NCBI RefSeq assembly: GCF_026723825.1
Contig: NZ_CP113519.1
Coordinates: 4,030,001 to 4,094,000 of the forward strand
Direction of reading: 5' to 3'
Length of the DNA stretch: 64,000 nucleotides
Source: Pseudomonas sp. GOM7
Lineage (GTDB): Bacteria; Pseudomonadota; Gammaproteobacteria; Pseudomonadales; Pseudomonadaceae
Part shown: positions 17,901-25,196 of the stretch, piece by piece
Layout of the letters: each line of letters opens with the position of its first letter
How positions within the stretch are numbered: the stretch's first letter is position 1
Translations under genes and position numbers: made by a program
The notes under the pieces: model-generated
The model's database searches: none
Seen by the model: the letters and a program-made list of their open reading frames with translations, nothing else
Told to the model about the DNA's origin: nothing

Positions 17901-20234
17901 GAGCACACCCTGGGCGCGGCGCTGGCGGTCGTCGAGCAAGCTCTGCTTGTGCGACTCGAAGGTCTCCAGCAGCTCTTCGCGCTTGCCGAGGATGTCGCTG
18001 AGGAACTCCTCGTGATCGCCAAACTGACTTTCCAGCTCTTCGAGCTGCACCAGCAGGCGCGACAACTGCTCGTCGCACTTCTCCGGGTCTTGCGCCAGCG
18101 CCAGGGCGTTGGTGATGCCCTGGCTGAACAGTTTGAACTGGGCGCCGAACTGCGCCACGGTCTCGGCCGAGCCAAGGCCCTTGCGCCGCTGTTCGGCACG
18201 CGCCTTGGCCTGGTTGAGGTGGGCGTAAACCTCGGAAATCGACTCGACGATGGCGGTGCGCTGGGTGGCATCGTCGATCTTCAACGAGGCCATCAGGCTG
18301 GAGAGCATGTCCAGATTGCCGGCCATGGCCTGCATCTCGGCCAGCGGCTCGTTTAGCTGGGTGACGCTTTCGGCCTTCTGCGCCAGGCCGTCCAGCTCAC
18401 CGAGGCGCTGCACGTAGGGTTGCAGCGCGGCGTCGCTGGCGAGGAAGGCGGAGGTGGCGGTGGCCACGCGCTCCTGAGCTTCCAGCAGTTCGGCTTCCAT
18501 GGCGTCGATGCGCGCCACGTCGATGTAGCGGTAGTCACGGATGGTCAGCAACTGGCCGCGTTGGGCATTGATCGCGTTGAGCGCTTCGACGAAGTGCTGC
18601 ACCTCGTCCCAACTGTCCACCAGCAGGCCGGAGAGCAGAGTCTTCTGCCGCGTTTCGGCCTCGGCCATGGCGCGGGCGGACTGCTGGCGAATGCTCTCGA
18701 CCTTCTCGAACTCATCGAGCACCAACTCGCCGGTAGCGGCGATCTCGCGCAGCAGCGGCGCCAGCTCGGCGCACTGGGCGTCGCCCAGCCAGTGGTAGAG
18801 GTCGAACAGACGGCGAGTGTTCTGGCAGAGCTGGGTGTAGCGCGCCACCGACACTTCGCGGCTGTCGATCTCGCGGCTGAGGTTGAGCAGGTCGGACACG
18901 CCACGCACCAGCTCGGCATTGCCGATACGCCCGAAGAAGCCGCTGCGCGTCGGCTGGCGGGCGGCGTAGTCGTCGCTCTCGAACGGCGTCTGCCAGATCT
19001 GCATCGGGTGGATGCGGGTCGGCTCGCTGCCCTCGGCGGAGAAGATCACCATGCGCCCGTCTTCCAGGCGCGCGTAGCCGTGGCCGAAGATCGGGTTGTG
19101 CAACTGGCGGTTGATCATGTTGTAGGTGAACAGCGCCGCGCGGCCTTCTTCCGGGTGGTAGAAGATGTACTGCACGTCCTCGCCGTTGGGCGAACGCACC
19201 GAGCGCTTGAAGCGCATGCCGCCCATGGGCTGCTCGAATGTCTTGTACTCACCGCTCTGCAGGTAGTAGCCACCGGGGAAGATGATGCCGTGGTCTTCCG
19301 GTAGCTGCACGCAGGCCAGGCCGATGGCATCGATGCGCTCGACCTTGCTGGTCAGGCTGTTGAACACCAGGTAGCGCCACTGCTCCTCGCGGTACGGCAG
19401 GATCTTCAGCAGTATCAGGCTGCCCAGACGGGCATATTCGATCTGCGCGTCGTCCAGCGACTGGGTCTTGTCCACCACCGGCTCGCGGTAGATGCCCAGG
19501 CCATCCTGGGTGTTGTTCTCCACCTTGATGGTCAGATCGCCGCCAACGGTCTCGACGAAAACGGTATCGAGGATGTTCAGGTGCGGATGGCGGCCCATGA
19601 CCACCATCTCGCGGGTGGTCTTCTGCCACTCGAAGTCGAACGGCGCCGGCAGCGCGATATCGCGCTCACCACGGTTGTCGATGTAGCGCACTTCGCGCCC
19701 ATCGACCGAGATCAACCAGCGGAACACGCGGATGTCGCTGACCCGCTCGCCGATCTGGAAGCTCGCCAGCAGCTTGCCATCACGGATGGCCAGTTGCAGC
19801 AGACGGGTGTTCTTGTAGTAGGTGTACAGCTCGTTGAAGTCGGCGACGAAACTGGCCTGAGACAGGAACGAACCCTCCAGCGGCACCGGCTCGGCCTCAT
19901 AGCCCTCGGCGCCCTCGACCAGGCGGTAGAGGGAGAACACGTCGGCGACGCTGGTTTCCTTCTTCAGGCCGATGAACACGTTGTAGCCGAACAGCAGGCA
20001 GTCACCGACCTGGACGATATCGCGAGCAATGCAGTTGTTCTCGGTGCGGATGCGCACTCGGCCAATGGCCTCCATGGCGCTGCTGCCGAACTCGGCCAGG
20101 CGCTGGCCGTTGAGTGCTTCGGTCAGCGCACGCAGGCGCTGGCCCTGCTCCTGCAGGCGCTTGTGCAACACCTCATAGGCGCCGCCCTCGGCGACGGCCT
20201 TGTCCAATACATCCTGTGCTTGTGCGTCCGACAT
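14994..20234 (-). CDS. Giant AAA+ ATPase with DUF3686-type N-terminal region
   Basis: A 1746-residue cytoplasmic protein of the family often annotated as DNA repair ATPase (DUF3686). Residues about 1-430 are beta-rich and repeat-like; about 430-880 are long coiled coils; about 880-1240 are a mixed helical region; the single AAA+ module follows. Walker A is PPGYGKTTLMEYV (about residue 1295), Walker B is NVMLYVDDIQHTHPEF (about 1358, with D-D instead of the usual D-E), and sensor 1 is VVMSGNPYTES. The tail (1620-1746) is charged and helical. The DNA repair name is weakly founded; the operon context with PspA, flotillin and a rhomboid points to membrane work. It lies 210 bases after yqiK. Confidence 0.85.
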   Translation of the reverse strand: MSDAQAQDVLDKAVAEGGAYEVLHKRLQEQGQRLRALTEALNGQRLAEFGSSAMEAIGRVRIRTENNCIARDIVQVGDCLLFGYNVFIGLKKETSVADVFSLYRLVEGAEGYEAEPVPLEGSFLSQASFVADFNELYTYYKNTRLLQLAIRDGKLLASFQIGERVSDIRVFRWLISVDGREVRYIDNRGERDIALPAPFDFEWQKTTREMVVMGRHPHLNILDTVFVETVGGDLTIKVENNTQDGLGIYREPVVDKTQSLDDAQIEYARLGSLILLKILPYREEQWRYLVFNSLTSKVERIDAIGLACVQLPEDHGIIFPGGYYLQSGEYKTFEQPMGGMRFKRSVRSPNGEDVQYIFYHPEEGRAALFTYNMINRQLHNPIFGHGYARLEDGRMVIFSAEGSEPTRIHPMQIWQTPFESDDYAARQPTRSGFFGRIGNAELVRGVSDLLNLSREIDSREVSVARYTQLCQNTRRLFDLYHWLGDAQCAELAPLLREIAATGELVLDEFEKVESIRQQSARAMAEAETRQKTLLSGLLVDSWDEVQHFVEALNAINAQRGQLLTIRDYRYIDVARIDAMEAELLEAQERVATATSAFLASDAALQPYVQRLGELDGLAQKAESVTQLNEPLAEMQAMAGNLDMLSSLMASLKIDDATQRTAIVESISEVYAHLNQAKARAEQRRKGLGSAETVAQFGAQFKLFSQGITNALALAQDPEKCDEQLSRLLVQLEELESQFGDHEEFLSDILGKREELLETFESHKQSLLDDRQRRAQGVLDAAQRILDSLGRRTARLTQMEELNAFFAADPLILKLREMAERLRELKDSVKADDVEARLKAARDQAVRALRDKSELFEEGGNVIKLGPRHRFSVNTQELDLTLMPRGDQLYLHLTGTDFLEPLRDETLEGLRDYWQVSLESESPALYRAEYLAGLVLDAAVAGREGLSLDLLKTHLAQPETLTRLIRDFAAPRYKDAFEKGIHDHDAALILSQLLPLRESAGLLRYAPAARGFAALFWNRWGQDIEAELWPERARSSLHLRQLFGSEDGVQRLREEVDAAMQRFLAQHPLPVDAAQRQAAAAYLVEELAAKPIEFSFSKYARQLLDTLQQRMQASHVWDDYRAALDNLRGRPVQRWSLAQTWFDGLCAQDAAMAELADYVPEAIAVSLLDDEFPRRFTEVDLRFTVSGLLGDHPRLQNGSLVLAIDDYFARLQQHLDHFVPQLQRYQALRQEVINRERQALRLSEFKPRPLSSFVRNKLINDVYLGFIGDNLAKQMGTAGENKRTDLMGLLMLISPPGYGKTTLMEYVAHRLGLIFMKINGPALGHEVRSIDPAQAPDATSRQELEKLNLALEMGNNVMLYVDDIQHTHPEFLQKFISLCDGTRRIEGVWKGKTKTYDMRGKKFCVVMSGNPYTESGDVFKIPDMLANRADIYNLGDTLGGMQEAFALSYIENSLTSNPVLAPLATRDMADVYRFVAKAEGKPFSANELSHTYSAAEVNEITSTLQRLMQIRDVVGRVNQQYIVSAAQADSYRTEPPFKLQGSYRNMNKMAEKISSVMNDAELLQLIADHYQGESQLLTTGAEENLLKLAELRGNMTPEQAERWAQIKRDFMRNKAMGGSDTDVGGRVVAQLNDLVESVRGLGAGGKPASEAPSIPWEQLLAGLDNLGKLRPQVEVVAPPQPGTQKLLESLADSLENSFLPLIKAMDKKIDIDLRTHNRMLEISTQLRDLGTLLGQEQRSDAADDEAP

Positions 20235-20303
20235 CGTGTTCTTCCTGGATATTCGGCATCGAGCCCCCTCGCCCGGTCAGCCAGGCAAGGGGGCTGGAAA
20301 ATG

Positions 20304-20335
20304 CGTGGGAGGTTCGCGGCTAAAGCCCCTCCCAC
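20304..20335. repeat. GTGGGAGG hairpin repeat
   Basis: GTGGGAGG faces CCTCCCAC across a short loop containing GGCTAAAGCC. This is a dispersed REP-like unit in the yqiK-AAA+ spacer. Confidence 0.6.
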
Positions 20336-20357
20336 AAGGCTCGGCATGCTCTGGCCG

Positions 20358-20433
20358 GTAGGGTGGACAACGCTCTTTTTGTCCACCATTGGCGACGCAG
20401 AGCGGTGGACAAGCTACGCGTTGTCCACCCTAC
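20358..20433. repeat. GTAGGGTGGACAACGC inverted repeat
   Basis: A perfect 16-base inverted repeat (20358-20373 against 20418-20433) with a further GGTGGACAA copy between the arms. It lies between the yqiK stop and the AAA+ start, where RNA folding could lower read-through and give different expression of the two genes. Confidence 0.7.
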
Positions 20434-20444
20434 AGGCAGGTCGC

Positions 20445-22490
20445 TCAGGCCTGCTCCGAACCGGCGCTCGGCGCGACCACCGGCGCGGCGGGCGCTGCCT
20501 TGCCAGCCAGCAGGCGGGAGATCACGTCCTGCACCACTGGGCTCTTGCCGACCACGCCTTCGATGGCCTTGCCCACCGACAGCGACTTGGCGAAGGAGTT
20601 GAAGAAGTCGCCCTCGCCGCCGACGATCTCGATCTTCGCCTTGGCCATGGCGGCGGCCAGCACCTCGGCCTGGTCCTTGGCGATGTCCTTGTTGGCGGCG
20701 ATGGCGGCCATGGCCTCCTCGAAGCTCTTCTCCAGTTGCATGCGGAACTCTTCGTGGGCGCGGGCAGTGTCGCTGAGCGAGTCCAGCGCGCCGAACTTCT
20801 TGCCCAGACCTTCGGCTTCGGCGCTCAGGCGCTCCAGCAGGATCGAGGCTTCTGCCGAACCCTGTTCCTTGGTCGCCTTGGCCTTGGCCAGGCCCAGTTG
20901 TTCTTCGCCGCGCGCCTGGGCGCTGAGTTTTTCTTCCAGCACCTTGGCTTCGGCCAGGCCATCCTTTTCCTTGGCAGCCGCCTGGGCTTCCAGCACACGG
21001 GCTTCGGCCAGCCCCTTTTCCTGCTCGCCTTTGGCTTCGGCAATCAGGCGCTCGGCTTCCACGCGAGCTTCGGCCAGGCCTTCCTTCTCCTTCGCCGCGG
21101 CGGTGACTTCACGTACCTTGGCGTCGGCCAGACCGGGCGCAGCGCGCTCAGCTTCGATGCCTTCGGCCAGTTTCTTCTTGGCCTCGGCGCTTTTGGCTGC
21201 AGCCTCCAGCTCGGCCTGGGCCAGGTTGTTGATTTCCACGGCCTTGTGCTTGGAGCGAGTCTCATCGGCCTCGGCCTGCTTGACCTGGCGCACCAGCTCC
21301 TGCTCGGCTTCGGCCTGGGCGTTGAGCACGGCGACCTGCTTGAGGCGCTCGGCCTCGGAAACCTCGCGCACTTCCTTGATGCGTTCTTCTTCCTGCGCCA
21401 CGGTCTTTTCCACCGCCACCCGCTCGCGGATCACCCCAGCGATATTCTTGCGCTCTTCTTCCAGCGCCTTTTCCTTCTCGATGCGCTGCAGCTCGACCTC
21501 GCGCTCGCGGGCGACCACTTCCAGATCCTTGGCGCGGGTGACCTTCTCCACCTCGATGACCACGGCACGCTGGCGGTTCTGCTGCGCCACTTCCACTTCG
21601 CGCTGGTGGTTCTCGGCGCGGATGTCCAGCTCCTGCTGGGTCTGGATACGCGCCTGTTCGGCCTTCAGGCGCTCTTCTTCGCGCACCTTGAGGGTTTCCG
21701 CTTCCTCGCGGGCGCGGATGGTCTCGATCTCGCGCTTCTGCCGCGCCTCGGCGTCGGCCTGCTGGCGCTCCAGGGCCAGGGTGGCCTCGCGGGTCTCGAC
21801 GTTCTTCTTCTTGATCGCCAGCTCTTCGTTGCGCTCCAGTTCGTTGGTGATGACGTTCTGCGCAGCGGTCAGCTCGGTGATCTTGCGGATACCCTCGGCG
21901 TCGAGGATGTTGCTCGGATCCAGCGAAGCCTTGGAGGTCTGCTCCAGGTAGTCGATGGCCACGTCTTCCAGCACGTAACCGTTGAGGTCGTTACCGATGA
22001 CCTCGACGATGCGGTCGCGGAAGTCCTGGCGATTCTCGAATAGCTGGACGAAGTCGAACTGCTTGCCGACGGTCTTCAGGGCCTCGGAGAACTTGGCGTT
22101 GAACAGCTCGTTCACCGCACCACGGTCGGAGGCTCGATCCACACCGATGGCCTTGGCCACCTTGAGCACATCCTCCTGGGTCTCGTTGACGCGCAGGTAG
22201 AAGGCCACGGTGATGTCGGCACGCAGGTTGTCGCGGCAGATCAGACCATCCTTGCCACGACGGTCCACTTCCAGGGTGATCAGGGAGATCTTCATGAACT
22301 CCTTGAGGTGGATCACCGGATACACCAGGGAACCGGTGAAGTGCACCTTGGGCGTCGAGCTCATGTCATTGACGATCAGCGCGGTGCCCTGCGGAACCTT
22401 GATGTAGAAGGCCTTGAACAGGGCGATCAGGGCGACCAGGAAGAGGACGACCAGCCCGGCCCCGATGATGAAGGGGATGAGGTTTTCCAT
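20445..22490 (-). CDS. yqiK: Flotillin-family protein YqiK
   Basis: The 681-residue protein begins with one membrane helix (residues 4-28; PFIIGAGLVVLFLVALIALF), then a PHB/SPFH domain (about 30-200) and a very long charged, Ala/Glu-rich coiled coil (about 210-570), ending in a flotillin-like C-terminal tail rich in Ala and Pro. Flotillins oligomerise into membrane scaffolds that organise lipid microdomains. The ATG at 22490 is chosen because AAAGGAG lies ten bases upstream and the sequence starts like E. coli YqiK; the frame stays open upstream through yqiJ, but that extension is not coding. Its partner yqiJ is 83 bases upstream, as in E. coli. Confidence 0.93.
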   Translation of the reverse strand: MENLIPFIIGAGLVVLFLVALIALFKAFYIKVPQGTALIVNDMSSTPKVHFTGSLVYPVIHLKEFMKISLITLEVDRRGKDGLICRDNLRADITVAFYLRVNETQEDVLKVAKAIGVDRASDRGAVNELFNAKFSEALKTVGKQFDFVQLFENRQDFRDRIVEVIGNDLNGYVLEDVAIDYLEQTSKASLDPSNILDAEGIRKITELTAAQNVITNELERNEELAIKKKNVETREATLALERQQADAEARQKREIETIRAREEAETLKVREEERLKAEQARIQTQQELDIRAENHQREVEVAQQNRQRAVVIEVEKVTRAKDLEVVAREREVELQRIEKEKALEEERKNIAGVIRERVAVEKTVAQEEERIKEVREVSEAERLKQVAVLNAQAEAEQELVRQVKQAEADETRSKHKAVEINNLAQAELEAAAKSAEAKKKLAEGIEAERAAPGLADAKVREVTAAAKEKEGLAEARVEAERLIAEAKGEQEKGLAEARVLEAQAAAKEKDGLAEAKVLEEKLSAQARGEEQLGLAKAKATKEQGSAEASILLERLSAEAEGLGKKFGALDSLSDTARAHEEFRMQLEKSFEEAMAAIAANKDIAKDQAEVLAAAMAKAKIEIVGGEGDFFNSFAKSLSVGKAIEGVVGKSPVVQDVISRLLAGKAAPAAPVVAPSAGSEQA

Positions 22491-22573
22491 TACAGCTTCA
22501 CTCCTTTGCGAATTGTGCAGGCAGATTCGGCCACGCCTAGGCTGCCAGCCCTCTGTTACGTGGGGATTGTCGG

Positions 22574-23215
22574 CTAGACGCCGCGAAACTCTTCTTCGGT
22601 AATGATGCGATAGGCGTGCTCGGCCGCCAGGTACTCCAGCAGTACCACGCGGTCGCCACGCTTGAAGCCCAATGCCTCGTCGGCGCGCACGCGCAGGATC
22701 AACCCGGCGCCGCCATCCTCCAGCACGGCCTCGCCATGGCTGGCGGTGACGCGACCACTGCGCACCACTGCCACCTGGCCCAGCACCGACTTGCTGCTGA
22801 TCGCCTCCACCTTGTGGAACAACGGCCGTAGCGGCCGGCAGATCGCCGCGCACAGCGGCGCAGCAACGACCAGGGCGCCGGCGATGACCACCAGCCCCAG
22901 CGGGTAGCGCAGAATGCCCAGCGGCAGATGGCGCAGTAGCCACAGCTCGATGAAGTAACAGATGAACCAGGCGAAGAAGAACAACAGCGTCAGCACCAGG
23001 GTGACCGGCACGCCGTCGAGCTTGAACTTGTACAGCAGGCCGGCGAGGCCTTCGGTCTGGCCGCTGCCTTCCATCACCGAATCGGCCTCTATGTCGAGCA
23101 GATCGACCTCGAGCAGGCCGGCGGCGACCACCAGCCAGTAGATGACCGCCACGCACAGCAGGAAGCTGTAGATGACGGTAGGGAATGACAGCGAAGTCTG
23201 CAGGAAGAGTTCCAT
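22574..23215 (-). CDS. yqiJ: YqiJ family inner-membrane protein with OB-fold
   Basis: The 213-residue protein has membrane helices at about 12-35, 68-92 and 100-125 and a C-terminal soluble domain (about 135-210; SVLGQVAVVRSGRVTASHG) of the NfeD/OB-fold type. NfeD-like proteins are regular partners of flotillin/SPFH proteins and are thought to form the base or cap of the scaffold. It sits directly before yqiK and 60 bases after the pspA-like gene in one orientation. No protease domain is present, unlike long NfeD proteins. Confidence 0.86.
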   Translation of the reverse strand: MELFLQTSLSFPTVIYSFLLCVAVIYWLVVAAGLLEVDLLDIEADSVMEGSGQTEGLAGLLYKFKLDGVPVTLVLTLLFFFAWFICYFIELWLLRHLPLGILRYPLGLVVIAGALVVAAPLCAAICRPLRPLFHKVEAISSKSVLGQVAVVRSGRVTASHGEAVLEDGGAGLILRVRADEALGFKRGDRVVLLEYLAAEHAYRIITEEEFRGV

Positions 23216-23275
23216 TTTTTCCTTTCCCGAACCAGGGAAACGGGGCGCGAACGCCCCGTGTCTTTCACACCAGGA

Positions 23276-23971
23276 TCAAGCCTTGGACTTGTCCTTCAGG
23301 CGTGCCAGCACGCTGTCGGCGCTGGCGTTGTCGGCCTTGATGCCGGCGGCACGCAGCTTGGCTTCCAGCGAATCGTCCGGCGCGCTGGTAGCGGCCAGTT
23401 CGGCCGAAGCCTCCATCTTCGCCGCACGCTCGGCCTGCTGCTGCTTGATGCGCTCAAGCGACTCCACCGCGGTCTGCAGTTTGGCCTGGGAGCCACCGTA
23501 GCGCTGCGCCACGGCCATCTGCGCCTTCTGCACGCTTTCGGTGGCCTTGACCGTATCCACCTGCTGCTTGAGGCGTTTGATATTGCCCTCGGCCTGGCTC
23601 ACGGCCTTGCGCAGTTGCGCCACGCTGGCGGCGAAACCTTCGGCCTGCTCGCGCTCGCTGGCCTGCTCGACTTCCAGATTGGCGATCTTCTCGGCCACCT
23701 CCTTGGCCAGGGTCTCGTTGCCGGCTTCCAGGGCCTTGAGGGCGTACTGTTCGTACTCGGCGATGCTCGCCGCGCTCTTGGCCACCTTGTCGCTGGCCAA
23801 CTTGTGCTTGGCCATGATCTCGGCCAGCGCTTCCTTGGACTTGCGCAGCTCGACATCGGCGTCGCGGATTTCCTGGTCGAGGATGCGCAGGGCCTGGCTA
23901 TCGACCACAGCCTCCCCCATCTCGTTGGCGCCGCCACGCAGCGCGGTCAGCAATTTGCTCCAGACATTCAT
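23276..23971 (-). CDS. yjfJ: PspA/IM30 family protein (YjfJ-like)
   Basis: The 231-residue protein is almost entirely helical and charged, the PspA/IM30/Vipp1 architecture of long coiled coils (MNVWSKLLTALRGGANEMGEAVVDSQ at the N-terminus binds membranes in the family). These proteins form ESCRT-III-like rods and rings on stressed inner membranes. It starts 13 bases after yjfI ends and precedes yqiJ, the same association as in E. coli relatives. No pspF, pspB or pspC gene is present, so control must differ from the classic phage-shock response. Confidence 0.9.
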   Translation of the reverse strand: MNVWSKLLTALRGGANEMGEAVVDSQALRILDQEIRDADVELRKSKEALAEIMAKHKLASDKVAKSAASIAEYEQYALKALEAGNETLAKEVAEKIANLEVEQASEREQAEGFAASVAQLRKAVSQAEGNIKRLKQQVDTVKATESVQKAQMAVAQRYGGSQAKLQTAVESLERIKQQQAERAAKMEASAELAATSAPDDSLEAKLRAAGIKADNASADSVLARLKDKSKA

Positions 23972-23984
23972 CGCGTTTCTCCTC

Positions 23985-24605
23985 TCAGGCGCCAGACTTG
24001 AGGAAGCCTTCGTAGGCTTCGGTGGCCTTGATCACGTTGTCCGCCAGCAGTTCGATCTCGAACACCACGTCGGACAGGCTCGAGGACGAACTCAGCGCGC
24101 CAAACATGGTGTAGCAGTCGCGCCCATCGGCCATTTTTTCCAGGCCGATGGACGACAGCGGGAACAGCTTGTGGGTGCGCAGCACTTCTTCGTTGAACGC
24201 AGCGGCATCGCGCACGTCGCTGGCCGGCCAGAGCAGCGCCTCGACGATGATCTGCTCGCCGAACACGGCGACGAACAGCGGCAGATCGCCGTATTCGCGC
24301 ATGCTGATATGCAGGCTGGCGTCGGCGCCGTCGATCAGCTCGATGCCAGCCTGGCCGCTCTGGAACAGTTCCGTTGCCGCCAGGGCTTCGTGCAGCGCCT
24401 TGGCAGTCCAAACCTGAGGCATGTTCATACCCTCCTCCTTTTCCATCGAAGCCAGCAGCGACTGTGGCTGGCGCAGTTTGCGCTCGAGCGCGAGCAACAG
24501 CGGCGCATGCTCGGGCAAGATCCAGACTTCCTTCTTGACCAACCCCTGCTCACGCAGACGCTGACGGTAAAGACGCTGGTAATGAGCGGATGATTTGCTG
24601 TCCAT
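23985..24605 (-). CDS. yjfI: YjfI family protein (DUF2170)
   Basis: The 206-residue cytoplasmic protein has a basic N-terminal segment (about residues 1-45; HYQRLYRQRLREQGLVKKEVWILPEH) resembling small DNA-binding leaders, then an acidic alpha/beta DUF2170 domain (about 60-200). The biochemical role is unknown; the family is found almost only beside PspA-like genes. It is the first gene of the cluster, with a palindrome 20 bases upstream of its start. The ATG at 24605 is preceded by TAGG at a suitable distance. Confidence 0.87.
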   Translation of the reverse strand: MDSKSSAHYQRLYRQRLREQGLVKKEVWILPEHAPLLLALERKLRQPQSLLASMEKEEGMNMPQVWTAKALHEALAATELFQSGQAGIELIDGADASLHISMREYGDLPLFVAVFGEQIIVEALLWPASDVRDAAAFNEEVLRTHKLFPLSSIGLEKMADGRDCYTMFGALSSSSSLSDVVFEIELLADNVIKATEAYEGFLKSGA

Positions 24606-24624
24606 GAAACGCAGCCTAGACCCT

Positions 24625-24654
24625 CACATGTAAAACGTAAAGTCATTACATGTG
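24625..24654. promoter_or_regulatory. Candidate operator of the yjfI-pspA-flotillin cluster
   Basis: CACATGTAA and TTACATGTG form a perfect 9-base inverted repeat with a 12-base spacer, about one helical turn between arms, 20 bases before the yjfI start. A further ATGTGA half-site follows at about 24656. The position suits a repressor site or an overlapping promoter; the regulator is unknown. Confidence 0.55.
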
Positions 24655-24888
24655 ATAAATGTGACATCGTTCGTCAGGCGCGCGCGCAGGCATCCGCCGC
24701 CGCCCCGAGCAGGCGACACGAAGGTGGACAGGCAAGAAAAAAGAGAATCGCGATAGGATCATCCATGTCCAACACCAGTGCTTCCCTACAGAGGAGTTCG
24801 CATTAAAGCGCAAAGCTGCCGACCGCGCACAGGCAAAAGCGCCAACCAGGTCGCAGAACCGGCCCATCACCCGAACAGGCTTCATGCC

Positions 24889-25140
24889 ATGCAGGAACTA
24901 CCAGAAGACGTGCGTCAGCTATTGCACGTCGACCGACGCCAAGCCGCCATCACCTTGCTACGCGATGCTTATGGACTCTCAGCGGACGAAGCCGAACGGC
25001 GAGTCGACCAGTACCTGGAAGACAATCCTCCACTGCGCCCGCGCGGCGCAGCCATCGTTCGCGCCAGTCGAGCCAACGCCCTGATCTGGCTGACACTGAT
25101 CATCCTGATGGCGCTGCTGGGTCTGCTATTCGCACACTGA
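24889..25140 (+). CDS. Small tail-anchored membrane protein, unknown function
   Basis: An 83-residue protein: residues 1-45 form an acidic helical domain (LLHVDRRQAAITLLRDAYGL followed by SADEAERRV) whose spacing recalls the helical I-x-x-(L/Y)-R-x-x-x-G-L-x-x-x-E-A pattern of the ribosomal bL12 C-terminal domain. A charged linker with RPRGAA follows, then one membrane helix (about residues 63-81) at the C-terminus. This predicts a cytoplasmic domain anchored to the inner membrane. The ATG at 24889 is chosen over upstream in-frame starts because the upstream part is compositionally unlike a protein. It is divergent from the yjfI cluster and may share its control region. Confidence 0.7.
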   Translation: MQELPEDVRQLLHVDRRQAAITLLRDAYGLSADEAERRVDQYLEDNPPLRPRGAAIVRASRANALIWLTLIILMALLGLLFAH

Positions 25141-25156
25141 GCAGTGCACAAACGAA

Positions 25157-25182
25157 ACCGGCGCCACAAGGGCGCCGGCTCG
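25157..25182. terminator. Terminator-like hairpin between the small membrane protein gene and thrC
   Basis: CCGGCGCC faces GGCGCCGG across ACAAG. On the minus strand it is followed by TTTCGTTTG and could end thrC transcription; it may also serve the convergent plus-strand gene. Confidence 0.6.
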
Positions 25183-25196
25183 GTTACGCAAAACCC

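Noticed and set aside
19581..22043. 820-codon frame antisense to yqiK and the AAA+ gene
   Set aside because: It spans the intergenic repeats and both genes, is Leu/Phe/Gly-rich and shows no domain; the opposite strand has clear flotillin and AAA+ sequence.
22491..23156. Upstream extension of the yqiK frame by 222 codons
   Set aside because: It overlaps yqiJ in another frame and gives Gly/Arg-rich sequence; the ATG at 22490 has a good ribosome site and the family start.
13741..24605. Reading of the PspA/flotillin/AAA+ cluster as a known anti-phage defence island
   Set aside because: No restriction, toxin, CRISPR or integrase genes are near and the core genes are ordinary Pseudomonas chromosome; kept only as an alternative idea in a finding.
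24646..24885. Short minus-strand frame before yjfI
   Set aside because: It crosses the palindrome and promoter region, is Arg/Cys-rich and has no support.
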